From: Bradyrhizobium barranii subsp. barranii
GTDB lineage: Bacteria > Pseudomonadota > Alphaproteobacteria > Rhizobiales > Xanthobacteraceae
Length of the DNA: 64,000 nucleotides
NCBI RefSeq assembly: GCF_017565645.3
Contig: NZ_CP086136.1
Span: forward strand, 2,432,001-2,496,000
Direction of reading: 5' to 3'
Under the pieces are notes generated by a model, which saw nothing but the letters and a program-made list of their open reading frames with translations, did not search any database and was not told where the DNA came from. Positions 43,826 to 52,174 of this stretch are shown piece after piece; position 1 is the stretch's first letter; each line of letters opens with the position of its first letter. Made by a program: the position numbers and the translations under genes.

Positions 43826-45913
43826 TCACCCATGTTGATGCCCCTCCTTGTTAGGCTGACAGATTCTTAGATCAAGTTGCGCGATGACGTGGTTTCGAAG
43901 GTCTCCGATGGCGTGAAGAACGGATGGTGTATTCGGGAAGAGATAGGCGCCGCTGGGCTGGCGATCAATTAGCAAACGCTTGGTTCGGATCTGAACATAG
44001 AGCCAGTTTACTGGAATCTCGAGCCTTCGGGCCAGTTCGGGCGGGCTGAGGTATGAGTCGTCATGCTCCCATCGGCTGCGCTGGGCAGTTACCTTGATGG
44101 CGGCGGCACGACGGAGCCGCCCAACGGTGATAGGCAGCACCTTATCGGCGCAACGGGGAGAGCGGTGACCTTCCCGAGTAAGGATTGTGGCGATCTTGTC
44201 GTCTGGGACGCCGTCGCGAGCGAGCGTCAGAAGGCGTTCCCGCATCTCTGTGCCTCGCGTCAATCTGGTGACGGAGTTGACGCTCATCTTCACTTCGAGC
44301 TCCGTCACGGCGCCTCCCCGCCAGACGATCCTAGCCAGGGCCAAGTCGCGCTCACCGCGGTCGAGAACGACCTTTTCGATGAGACATCGCAACAACGCCT
44401 TGCGATGCGCATCCGAGATAGTCTCGTCACCCCATATCTGCGGGAGGCGGCCGGTGAGGCTGATGACCTTGTCGTTGAGCTCCTTGCTTATGGCCACTTG
44501 TGTGATGGCTTTGGGCGGCGTCTGTCGGGCAAGCGCCTCTTCGGCGGCGCGCACGTCGTTTAGCGCCGCTTCCCATCGACGCTCGAGTTCCGAGGCGACC
44601 AACCGATTATCTGGATCAGCTCGGTTGAACTGCCGTTCGGCGAGCGCCGCCGTGTATCGCTTGCGCTCGAGCTCTCGTTCTGCACTGGAGCGTAGCGCAT
44701 TGTTCGTCTGCTGCTGCACCCGGCGGGAGCGCGACAAGGCATCGAGTTCGGCCGGCGCTAGTGCGGTTAGGAATGCGTCGCCAACGGCTGCATCGATATG
44801 GGCGGCGCGGATGTGTTGGCAGGTTGGCTGACCTTCCTGGGTACGCAGGTGATTGCATACATATTCGCCGCCGCCCTTGTAGCGGACGTACATCTTATGG
44901 CCACATCGTGCGCACCAGGCAATGCCGTGGAGCAGGAGCTCGCCATTGCGAGGCGCGCCGCGGGTTTTGATGCGCATGTATTCGGCTCGGTTATCTCTGA
45001 TGACGGATCGGATTTTTTCATAAATTGGCCAGTCGATATAGGCTGGATATCGATCTTTAACGACGATCCGCCACTCCTCCATCGGCCGCGGAGCCTTTTG
45101 TGGCAGGGCCCCCTCCCGCTTCGGCGGCCGGAAGCGGGTTCGTCCATAGACAAAGGCGCCCGCGTATGCGGGGTTCTTCAAGATCGCCGCGACGGCAGCC
45201 AGCGTCGCGCGCGTCCAGCACAAATCGCCATATCGATCACGACGCGGCAGTTCCAGGTCACGCTCGTTCAACGCTCGCATGACCTTGGCAACGCTGCGCA
45301 GCTGCAGGAATAACTGGAAGACGAGACCGAGCCGCCCTTGCACGGCCATGTCGGGATCCTTAACGACCACACCGCTCGGGTCCCGCATCAGCCCGATTGG
45401 CAGCATAACCGCAAGTTCGCCGCGTTCGGCTTTGGCCAGCAGGCCGGCGGTCAGCCGGCTGCGGATCGTATGTAGCTCAAGCTCGGAGATCGAACCCTTC
45501 AGCCCGAGAAGCAACCGTCCGTTGGGAGTGCCCGGATCATAGACACCATCGCGGTCGGCGATCAGGCAGCCACGTAGACCACAGATATCCAGGAGCGGAT
45601 ACCAGTCGGTACAATTACGCGCCAAGCGGGTCACGTCGATCGACAGGATGAGTCCCACTTCACTCAGGCCAACACGGCCAACGAGTTCCTTGAAGCCGTT
45701 ACGCTGTGCTATAGACGCGCCGCTCAACCCGAGATCGGCATCAATCACGTCGATGGCCGCCTCACGCCATCCGAGTTCGCGGGCGCGCTGGCGAAGCGCG
45801 TATTGAAGGCGCAGGCTCTCCTGATTGCTTACGACCTGATGGGGCGTCGACTGCCGGATGTAGACTACGGCTTTGCGCGCCAAGTGGCTTGGTGTGACCA
45901 GCTCGGACTTCAT
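43826..45913 (-). CDS. Large serine recombinase
   Basis: A 695-residue recombinase. The resolvase domain holds the nucleophile Ser22 in KAVVYIRQSTPHQ and supporting VTRLARNCTDW. A Recombinase domain (PAYAGAFVYGRTRFRPPKRE) and a zinc ribbon (CARCGHKMYVRYKGG, CNHLRTQEGQPTCQH) follow, then a coiled-coil region and a long C-terminal tail with WEHDDSYLSPPELARRLEIP. Its ATG overlaps the stop of the small gene upstream (ATGA at 45913). It catalyses insertion of the element; whether the partner gene directs excision is unknown. Confidence 0.93.
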   Translation of the reverse strand: MKSELVTPSHLARKAVVYIRQSTPHQVVSNQESLRLQYALRQRARELGWREAAIDVIDADLGLSGASIAQRNGFKELVGRVGLSEVGLILSIDVTRLARNCTDWYPLLDICGLRGCLIADRDGVYDPGTPNGRLLLGLKGSISELELHTIRSRLTAGLLAKAERGELAVMLPIGLMRDPSGVVVKDPDMAVQGRLGLVFQLFLQLRSVAKVMRALNERDLELPRRDRYGDLCWTRATLAAVAAILKNPAYAGAFVYGRTRFRPPKREGALPQKAPRPMEEWRIVVKDRYPAYIDWPIYEKIRSVIRDNRAEYMRIKTRGAPRNGELLLHGIAWCARCGHKMYVRYKGGGEYVCNHLRTQEGQPTCQHIRAAHIDAAVGDAFLTALAPAELDALSRSRRVQQQTNNALRSSAERELERKRYTAALAERQFNRADPDNRLVASELERRWEAALNDVRAAEEALARQTPPKAITQVAISKELNDKVISLTGRLPQIWGDETISDAHRKALLRCLIEKVVLDRGERDLALARIVWRGGAVTELEVKMSVNSVTRLTRGTEMRERLLTLARDGVPDDKIATILTREGHRSPRCADKVLPITVGRLRRAAAIKVTAQRSRWEHDDSYLSPPELARRLEIPVNWLYVQIRTKRLLIDRQPSGAYLFPNTPSVLHAIGDLRNHVIAQLDLRICQPNKEGHQHG

Positions 45914-46293
45914 GAGGGATCTCCGCCAAAATTGCGGCGACGTCTTCGACGATCTGGCGTCGGAGCGCGGGCGTCAGCGTCGACCAAAGATCGGCTGGAT
46001 CCATGCTCATGTGCGTCGGGACAATCCGCTGTCGATAAAAGCTCGAGTAGAGCCTCCATACTCAGCTTAATCTGATTTGCCTCTTGCTCATAATATTCGA
46101 TTGCGGTTGCTTGAATCAGAAGACTGCTTCCTGCGCGATACTCAACTTCATACGAAGCGGGAATGCCTCGGCCTCGCTGACCGATCTTCCTAATCACTCG
46201 ATATGAGCGCCCCCACAAAGGATGGTGGGGGTCCCCAACCTCGACCACCTCCGGAAATGATTCGTCAGACTCACTATCAGGGACATTCCTCAA
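45910..46293 (-). CDS. Small protein encoded with the serine recombinase
   Basis: A 127-residue protein starting at a TTG (46293) 13 bp inside the element border. It has a beta-rich core (GDPHHPLWGRSYRVIRKIGQ, then GIPASYEVEYRAGSSLLIQA) and a very basic, Arg-rich tail (DRRRRRRNFGG). It is translationally coupled to the recombinase gene. It has no recognised domain; a directionality-factor or target-binding role is possible but unproven. The start is uncertain because the ribosome site is weak. Confidence 0.55.
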   Translation of the reverse strand: MRNVPDSESDESFPEVVEVGDPHHPLWGRSYRVIRKIGQRGRGIPASYEVEYRAGSSLLIQATAIEYYEQEANQIKLSMEALLELLSTADCPDAHEHGSSRSLVDADARAPTPDRRRRRRNFGGDPS

Positions 46294-46306
46294 TCCCCTC
46301 GTTTGA

Positions 46307-46367
46307 AGGGCTGAACTGGAAGCGAGTGGGCGAACGGATTGTCGCGACGCCAGCTGCGGCGAACTGA
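46307..46367 (+). pseudogene. tnpB: IS66 TnpB, 3' part after the inserted element
   Basis: It reads in frame from the interrupted Glu codon: GLNWKRVGERIVATPAAAN and stop, the normal TnpB C-terminus. It joins 43825 without gain or loss of bases. Confidence 0.9.
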
Positions 46368-46420
46368 CTCAGACCCGACAACCTGTTTCGCGCGGGGCTT
46401 TGGGATGATAGCTTGCGGAT

Positions 46421-48046
46421 GTGCCGCCGTCCCCCATTGATCCCGCCCGTCTTGCAGCGCTGCCCGCCGATTTGCGCGCGCTCTTCCGCGCGCAGGAAGC
46501 GATGATTGAAGCCGAGCGTCGTCGCGCAGACGATGAATGCTCGGCGCGCCTTCATGTCGAGAGTGAACTGGCTGCGTCCAAAGAGAGCGTCGAACGCCTC
46601 GAACTGCTCGTGAAGGAGTACGAGCGCGCACGTTTCGGTAAACGCTCGGAGAAGTTCAATCCCGATCAGATGCAACTGGTTCTCGAGGACATCGAGATTG
46701 CCATCGCCGAAGTCCAGGAACGCCAGGACGATCGTGCGCGCCGCGCCGGCACGGCGCCGTCCAGCCGCCGGACCAGGCGCGCTGCCCGTGCCTTTCCCGC
46801 GCACCTGCCGCGCATCGAGCAGGTGATCGAACCCGAGAACCTCGAGTGTCCCTGCGGCTGCGGCCGGATGGTCCAGATCGGCGAGGATCGCTCCCGCCGT
46901 CTCGATGTCATGGCCGCCCAGTATCGTGTGATCGAGACGGTGCGACCGCGCTACGCCTGCGCAAAGGGCTGCACCGGTGTTGCTCAGGCGCCGGCGCCCG
47001 CCCATCTCGTGGAGGGTGGCATCCCCACCGAGGCGCTGCTGGCGCAGGTGGCGGTCGCCAAGTTCAGCGAGCACATGCCACTCTATCGTCAGTCGCAGGT
47101 TCTGGCTCGGCATGGCATCTTCATCGATCGCGCCGTTCTGGCAGACTGGATGGGAACGGTCGCCTTCCACCTCGCGCCGCTGGTCGAGCGCATGAGCGTC
47201 GTGATGAAGCAATCGGGCCGCTTGTTCATAGACGAGACCAGGGCGCCTGTGCTCGATCCGGGCCGGGGCCGAACGAAGACCGGCTATCTGTGGGCTGTCC
47301 TGCGCGACGATCGCGGCCACGGCGGCGCTGATCCACCAATCGTGGTCTACCACTACGCGCCAGGACGCGGTGGTGACCATGCTGAGCGCATCCTCGAGGG
47401 CTTCGACGGCATCCTTCAGGTCGACGGATACCAGGGCTATCATCGGCTCGCACGGCCCAAGCGCAAAGGCGGCGTGCCGCTGCGGCTGGCCGCATGTTGG
47501 TCCCACTCAAGGCGCAAGATCATCGCAGCGACTCCGAAAGCCGGCTCACCCATCGCCGAAGCCGTTCTCGCGCGCATCGCCGCACTCTATGCGATCGAGA
47601 AGGAGATCCGTGGCGCCGACGCCCCGGCTCGGCAAACGACCCGTAACGAGCGATCACGGCCGCTCGTCGCTGAACTCGAGAGGTTTCTGCGCGAGCAAGC
47701 CGCTCGCCTGTCGCCGGGCAGCGAGATGGGCAAGGCGATCGCCTATCTCCTGAACCATTGGGATGGCCTCACCTTGTTTCTCGACGATGGTTGCGTTGAG
47801 ATGGACACCAATCCCGTCGAAAATCAAATCAGGCCGCTGACTCTGACGCGTAAAAATAGTTTATTTGCTGGTCACGACGAAGGTGGTCGTTCATGGGCGC
47901 GCATAGCTTCGCTCATCGCCACCTGCAAAATCAACAGCGTGGAGCCCTACGTCTGGATGAACGCGACGCTCAAAGCGATCGCAACCGGTCACCCGCAGTC
48001 CCGGATCGACGAGCTCCTGCCCTGGTCGTTCGGCCGCACCTCGTAA
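46421..48046 (+). CDS. tnpC: IS66-family transposase TnpC
   Basis: A 541-residue transposase from a GTG start. The leucine-rich N-terminal region (ESVERLELLVKEYERARFGK) precedes the zinc-binding part (ECPCGCGRMVQIGED, then YACAKGCTGV). The DDE catalytic core has its first Asp in GRLFIDETRAPVLDPG, second in ILQVDGYQGYHRL, and the Glu in TNPVENQIRPL. It is intact, so transposition would be blocked only by the broken tnpB. Confidence 0.93.
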   Translation: MPPSPIDPARLAALPADLRALFRAQEAMIEAERRRADDECSARLHVESELAASKESVERLELLVKEYERARFGKRSEKFNPDQMQLVLEDIEIAIAEVQERQDDRARRAGTAPSSRRTRRAARAFPAHLPRIEQVIEPENLECPCGCGRMVQIGEDRSRRLDVMAAQYRVIETVRPRYACAKGCTGVAQAPAPAHLVEGGIPTEALLAQVAVAKFSEHMPLYRQSQVLARHGIFIDRAVLADWMGTVAFHLAPLVERMSVVMKQSGRLFIDETRAPVLDPGRGRTKTGYLWAVLRDDRGHGGADPPIVVYHYAPGRGGDHAERILEGFDGILQVDGYQGYHRLARPKRKGGVPLRLAACWSHSRRKIIAATPKAGSPIAEAVLARIAALYAIEKEIRGADAPARQTTRNERSRPLVAELERFLREQAARLSPGSEMGKAIAYLLNHWDGLTLFLDDGCVEMDTNPVENQIRPLTLTRKNSLFAGHDEGGRSWARIASLIATCKINSVEPYVWMNATLKAIATGHPQSRIDELLPWSFGRTS

Positions 48047-48243
48047 TTCTCCGTCGTTGCCGCCTCCATACCCCCCGCCAACGATTTGCAAACACGTTGA
48101 TCAACAGACTGCAATCCCCACGCCAAACCTTTGCGAGTGGGACGCGAACGTCGCTTACATTGTATCGACTTCCAAACAAGTGTGATGATCGTCTCATCGC
48201 CATCGGTCACGACCGGGACACTGATGCGCGCAAGGGGGACAGC

Positions 48244-48417
48244 GTGCCTACAGCGGAACAATGCCGCGCTTATGCCGCCGAGTACAAACTACGTACCGCT
48301 GATCCGAGGAATTCCGCCCGTCGAGCGACCGTGCTGACGAACATCTCACGGAGTTGGGCAGCGCTTGGGAGCCAGCTTGAGAACCTTGCAGAGGTCGAGA
48401 GGTCGGAAGGCGTGTGA
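48244..48417 (+). CDS. Small protein, CRxYAAEYK family
   Basis: A 57-residue protein from the GTG at 48244, with GGGGGA upstream: MPTAEQCRAYAAEYKLRTAD, then TNISRSWAALGSQLENLAEV. A paralogue is encoded on the minus strand at 60346-60495 (CRTYAAEYKALGKDPSISAR...SWTALAHQLESLADV). Both are helical with conserved Cys, Tyr and Trp; function unknown. Confidence 0.65.
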   Translation: MPTAEQCRAYAAEYKLRTADPRNSARRATVLTNISRSWAALGSQLENLAEVERSEGV

Positions 48418-48738
48418 GATCGCCTCGCGTCAGGATCGGCTGGCCGGAAACCGCGACTGAAATCTCCAGGGGCAGCGATCTCATCAATCTTCTGCTCCAA
48501 TAGCGCCCGAATCTAAAGTGCGCATCCTGCTGGGCGGCATCCCGCAGGATGCGGTGTTCAGAGCGGGCAATGGCAGCCATCAGCGGCAGACGTAGCTTCC
48601 GTTGGTAAGCACGCGGACACATGCGGTGCCGGCCTCGCCGACAGCCGCACCTCCGGCGACCGCGCCTGGTGGTGCGGCGTGCGACGCCGGCTACAGGCAC
48701 GTGCGTCAGGGGCCGTCCAACCCGTGCTTCTGCCCCGA
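48418..48738. other. Intergenic stretch with a possible decayed small gene
   Basis: Around 48600-48740 a plus-strand frame reads ACDAGYRHVRQGPSNPCFCP before a stop, like the tail of a small Cys-rich secreted protein, but no start or signal is found in frame. No other gene is seen. Confidence 0.35.
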
Positions 48739-48840
48739 CTAGCGATAGCGAAAGGCCTTCGTCAGCTGACTAGCCAAGCGAGACACTCCGAGGGCGACCA
48801 CGGCAACCGCGAGTAGTAGTTTTCCGAGCATGTCGCGCAT
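48739..48840 (-). CDS. 33-residue membrane peptide
   Basis: A 34-codon frame, MRDMLGKLLLAVAVVALGVS then RLASQLTKAFRYR, with one hydrophobic helix and a basic tail. GGAG lies 9 nt upstream. It may be a small membrane protein; no relative is recognised. Confidence 0.4.
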   Translation of the reverse strand: MRDMLGKLLLAVAVVALGVSRLASQLTKAFRYR

Positions 48841-49255
48841 CGTGATGGTCTCCGTCCTGTGAGAGTGAATTCGGATCGTCCATGGACTCGTGCTCGGACC
48901 ATCGATCAAGGTCAAGGAACCGCAGAAAATCGTGCAAGCGCGCGTGAAACGCGAGAAGGCATTCAGCCAAATCTGGATAGAGGACGTTTCCCCTGGCCAC
49001 CTCAGCCAGTTCGGCGCTTTTACTTCTGCATGCAGAGGGGTCGAAGCGTCTCGTTGGTGCTACGCGCCTTCGCGTATTCCATTAGTGCCACCCTGGCTGC
49101 TTCCGCTCTGCGCTCGAAAAGTCCGCGTTGACATAACGGCCCCGTTGGCAACGCCGAGCCAACTGACGACGACTAGAACACATGATATTCTCCGCGCACA
49201 GCCAGGGCCGCGTAGCTTAGAGCGATGAGCTGCTTAATAAACGCCGCCCAACGCC
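48841..49255. other. Intergenic stretch, no supported gene
   Basis: Several overlapping short open frames exist on both strands, but none has a clear start site, repeat or recognisable motif. Confidence 0.35.
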
Positions 49256-49259
49256 GTTC

Positions 49260-49403
49260 GCGGGCTCCATTGGCATATATACAAGATGCCGTCGCCGTTT
49301 TCACCAATGAGCCGCGGACGCGGCTGGTGCCGTTGCCGGCTGCGTAATCGGTCCAGCCGGTGTAGCCGTGGCCCCACGGCCCTCCGAAGTAATGAGCGCG
49401 CAT
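49260..49403 (-). pseudogene. Degenerate GYTGW-type small protein gene
   Basis: From the ATG at 49403 the frame reads MRAHYFGGPWGHGYTGWTDY, matching the N-terminus of short Bradyrhizobium proteins of pattern GYxGWxDYAARNG...G.DG.xYxCQ. The expected end (GENGDGILYICQ) is found in a different frame near 49300-49260. A single indel therefore disrupts it, and the normal stop after CQ is also lost. Confidence 0.55.
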
Positions 49404-49866
49404 GGCGTACCCGGGCAGACCTGTGCTGCGCGCCAACTCAACTCGAACTGACTCACATCGGCCTCCCGGCCAGATGCTCCATGTATGCGACGAGAGTTCT
49501 ACGACGTGCGCCACAGCCATCCGATTGCCCTCGTGGTCATTGTACCAAGGGACACGTCGCCGGGACTGACCAGGCTGCGCGCCGCGGCGCCGGGCAATGT
49601 TGCGAAAGTTCGATTCGTTGATCTGGCTCAAGCGAAGCCGGGCGGAAAGGCGATGAAGATCGGCTGCTAGACTATGCGTGCGCGTGGCAGATGGATCGTC
49701 TCGCAAGCCTCAGCAAGTGCTTCACAAGGAACGCGCCGCGGCAAATGCGACGGCGGGTTCGATTAAGGCAACCACGCCCATGCAGGTTGCATTGCTTCAC
49801 CCATTTTGCCGCCGTCGTCCATTGGTTGCGAGAGGACGAAACTCTGCGGCGGCGATGGCGCCGACA

Positions 49867-50301
49867 ATGCCGCTATCGCGATATCTGTTTTATGTCGGCG
49901 GTGCGTTGCTCGCGCTGCTCTTCGTTGCGGATGCCTGTCTTCCGGATCGGCCCGCTGGACACGGCGGACCCGGTCCCTCGACCGCCATCCGCATCCAATC
50001 CGATCGGAAATTGCCGGAGCGGGTCGTTCTTGACACCAGTCAGCCCACGATCGTCCCGACGGAGAGCGCCATGGCCGAGTTTGGTGCCCCGCCGGGCACC
50101 GAGTCCCCGAAAACGCGAGCGCCCGAGGCATTCGCTCAGCTTCATCTGCCTGGTGCCGAACGACAGCAATCGCGTCAGTCGACAAGGCCTGAAGCGAAGC
50201 CACAGCGGCAAAGCAAGATTGCAAGAAGGCACATCGAAAGGCGCATCCGGCTCGTCGCTCGGCCGCCGCAATATGGCTGGTTCGCCTACCAGGTGTGGTG
50301 A
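49867..50301 (+). CDS. Conserved hypothetical membrane-anchored protein
   Basis: A 144-residue protein from the ATG at 49867; 49855 is an alternative. An N-terminal membrane anchor, PLSRYLFYVGGALLALLFVA with a DACLPD lipobox-like end, is followed by a periplasmic part with SDRKLPERVVLDTSQPTIVP, found in Bradyrhizobium relatives. A near-consensus FNR-type box (TTGAT-N4-CTCAA, 49618-49631) lies about 240 bp upstream. Function unknown. Confidence 0.6.
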   Translation: MPLSRYLFYVGGALLALLFVADACLPDRPAGHGGPGPSTAIRIQSDRKLPERVVLDTSQPTIVPTESAMAEFGAPPGTESPKTRAPEAFAQLHLPGAERQQSRQSTRPEAKPQRQSKIARRHIERRIRLVARPPQYGWFAYQVW

Positions 50302-50428
50302 CCATGCCAAATCTCCAATCGTGCTCGTCTGCGCGATCATGGCAACAACGTTGACCGTTGACGCCGATCAACGAATGCAAGTGGAGGCATTGCCTACTGA
50401 AAGGTTCTCAAGTTCGGGAGTTGCTGAC

Positions 50429-50692
50429 ATGAGTGAAAGATCGAATTCCGAACGTCTCGATCGCCGCGAGGCTCTTTCGTTGCTGGGATGGGCCGCGGCT
50501 CTTGGAATAGCGACATCCGGCACATTCCTGTTTGGAACGGAGTCCCCGGCGCAGACCGTCGGCATGGAACGACGCCAGGAGAGGCGGGGAGCACGCCACG
50601 AGCGGCGCTATGAGCGGCGTGTGGGACGTACCGAGCGGCGCGAGGAAAGGCGTGAAGGACGCACCGAGCGACGCGAAGAGCGGCGCAACTAG
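50429..50692 (+). CDS. Small Tat-like secreted protein with Arg/Glu-rich repeats
   Basis: An 87-residue protein. Near the start RREALSLLGWAAALGIATSG looks like a Tat or Sec leader (LDRREALSLLGW). The mature part is almost entirely ER/RR blocks: ERRQERRGARHERRYERRVG, then RTERREERREGRTERREERR. Such low-complexity charged proteins occur in Bradyrhizobium; nucleic-acid or membrane binding is possible but unproven. Confidence 0.6.
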   Translation: MSERSNSERLDRREALSLLGWAAALGIATSGTFLFGTESPAQTVGMERRQERRGARHERRYERRVGRTERREERREGRTERREERRN

Positions 50693-50759
50693 GACGCCAA
50701 CATGATCTCAGCGGTTGGTCGACAGATATCCGCTTGATCGCAATTCGGAAGTTGGGCGG

Positions 50760-51035
50760 ATGTCGCAGACCTGGTACGTTACGTTTGAGGTACACAAGCG
50801 CGGGACCTTACCGAAGCGGCGAAATCCCCGGGAGACACGCACGTTCGAGAGCGAAGCCGACGCGAGGAATTTCGCGCGAGAGAAGTTCAATGAGGGATTG
50901 ATCGTCTTCGCAGGGACGCTCAATCCCTTTTTGCCGCGACGGTTGATTCCCTCGAGCGAGATCCCCTCCTGGATCGAGCAAGGCCAAGGCGAGGAGGTTG
51001 TCAGTCAGGAGGCCAAGCGCGATCTGGAAGAATAG
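50760..51035 (+). CDS. Conserved hypothetical protein
   Basis: A 91-residue protein from the ATG at 50760. Segments QTWYVTFEVHKRGTLPKRRN and FESEADARNFAREKFNEGLI suggest a small alpha-beta fold common as orphan genes in Bradyrhizobium. Function unknown. Confidence 0.6.
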   Translation: MSQTWYVTFEVHKRGTLPKRRNPRETRTFESEADARNFAREKFNEGLIVFAGTLNPFLPRRLIPSSEIPSWIEQGQGEEVVSQEAKRDLEE

Positions 51036-51254
51036 CCGACGCACCCCATCCAGTCCCTCCCGATGACGAGGACCAAACCCCAGCGGGCAATTGCCCGTAT
51101 CTGGCTCATGGGGTGCCTGGCTGGCTGCGGTCGCCTGATCTGTGTCATCTATGCGTATTGTTCGGCCAGCGCACATTGACTCATGCAGACGCGATCGCGG
51201 AGAGTCATGGCCTTGGTCTGTATATTGTCCACACTTCCGGAGCGGAGCAACCTG

Positions 51255-52088
51255 ATGATCACAGTTCCCGAACTGGTGTCGCAAGGACTGGGCGCGTTTC
51301 TGACTACAGAAACCAAGGACCGGTTCGGCGCCTCGCATGCCGGTCTGACCGAACTGCTTCCGTTCGCAGCCAAGTGCATCGGCAATAGCGATGCCCTATA
51401 TCACAATATCGAGCATACGTTGCTCGTGACCCTAGTCGGGCACGATATCCTGACCGGACGCGCGCTGCTGCGGCCCACCACGGCAAACGACTATGCGAAC
51501 TTCATTCTGGCATGCCTTGCTCATGACATCGGATATGTTCGCGGGGTCGTTCAAGGCGATGAGGACGAGCAGTTCATTGCGGACGTGAACGGCGGTACCG
51601 TTCGTCTACCGCGAGGATCGTCCGATGCGGCCCTCGCGCCATACCATGTCGATCGGTCCAAACTGTTCGTGCTGGAGCGGCTCGATTCTGTCGAGCAGGT
51701 GGATGCGGACCGGGTTGCACGGGCGATCGAATAAACCCGGTTCCCCTATACGATGTCTTCCAATGATAGCCTGATCGAAGAGGAGGGCTTGTTGCTGCGG
51801 GCCGCCGATCTGATCGGCCAGCTCGGCGATCCCAACTATCTGAGAAAGTCGAATGCGCTGTTCTACGAATTCGAGGAGATCGGGCTCAACAAGACGCTGG
51901 GCTATGCGACGCCGGCGGACATCGTCTACAAGTATCCGCAGTTCTATTGGAGCAATGTTGCTCCCCAGATTCAGGCGGCGATACGCTATCTCAACGTGAC
52001 GTCGCGTGGCCGCCAGTGGATCGCAAGTCTCTATGGCAACGTATTCCGGGCCGAGCGTGAGATGAACCTGTCGGGACCGCAGCCATAA
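51255..52088 (+). pseudogene. HD-domain phosphohydrolase with in-frame TAA
   Basis: The ATG at 51255 has GGAG 8 nt upstream. The HD superfamily motif is present: LYHNIEHTLLVTLVGHD, then ILACLAHDIGYVRG. The frame is interrupted by TAA at 51732-51734, and continues in the same frame as TRFPYTMSSNDSLIEEEGLL, then LRAADLIGQLGDPNYLRKSN. The position of the stop suits a Tyr codon (IEYTRFPY). Restored length is 277 residues. Domains of this kind hydrolyse nucleotides or cyclic dinucleotides. Confidence 0.8.
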
Positions 52089-52111
52089 CAGCTGCCAATC
52101 CCGCCACCCAC

Positions 52112-52125
52112 TTGATCTGGATCAA
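52112..52125. promoter_or_regulatory. Perfect FixK/FNR-type box (TTGAT-N4-ATCAA)
   Basis: TTGATctggATCAA lies 49 bp upstream of the ATG of the AI-2E-type transporter gene. In rhizobia this consensus is bound by FixK or related FNR-family activators under low oxygen. Confidence 0.75.
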
Positions 52126-52174
52126 GATCGCCGCGCGAGAGCGGGAACTAGGCTTGCCTGCAACATGCGTGGCC

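Larger units (their letters stand above)
43826..46306 (-). mobile_element. Two-gene large-serine-recombinase element inserted in tnpB
   Basis: It is 2481 bp. Both junctions carry a GA (43824-43825 and 46305-46306); taking one copy with the element removed regenerates tnpB exactly in frame. A 2-bp shared core is what serine-recombinase strand exchange leaves. The cargo is the recombinase itself (43826-45913) and one small gene (45910-46293), with almost no noncoding sequence. The recombinase stop codon is the left border. The compact size is unlike typical prophages or ICEs. Confidence 0.88.
43021..48158 (+). mobile_element. IS66-family element interrupted by a serine-recombinase element
   Basis: The left end is GTAAGCGGAGCTTTTC (43021) and the right end, inverted, is GTAAGCGACGTTCGCG (48158). 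It holds tnpA (43135-43533), tnpB (43530-43825 plus 46307-46367) and tnpC (46421-48046). A 2481-bp two-gene element (43826-46306) splits tnpB. The left flank is an IS1182 fragment; the right flank is unrelated sequence and no 8-bp duplication is shared between the two sides, indicating later rearrangement. Confidence 0.9.

Noticed and set aside
46277..47506. 409-residue minus-strand open frame
   Set aside because: Antisense to IS66 tnpC, which has intact catalytic motifs.
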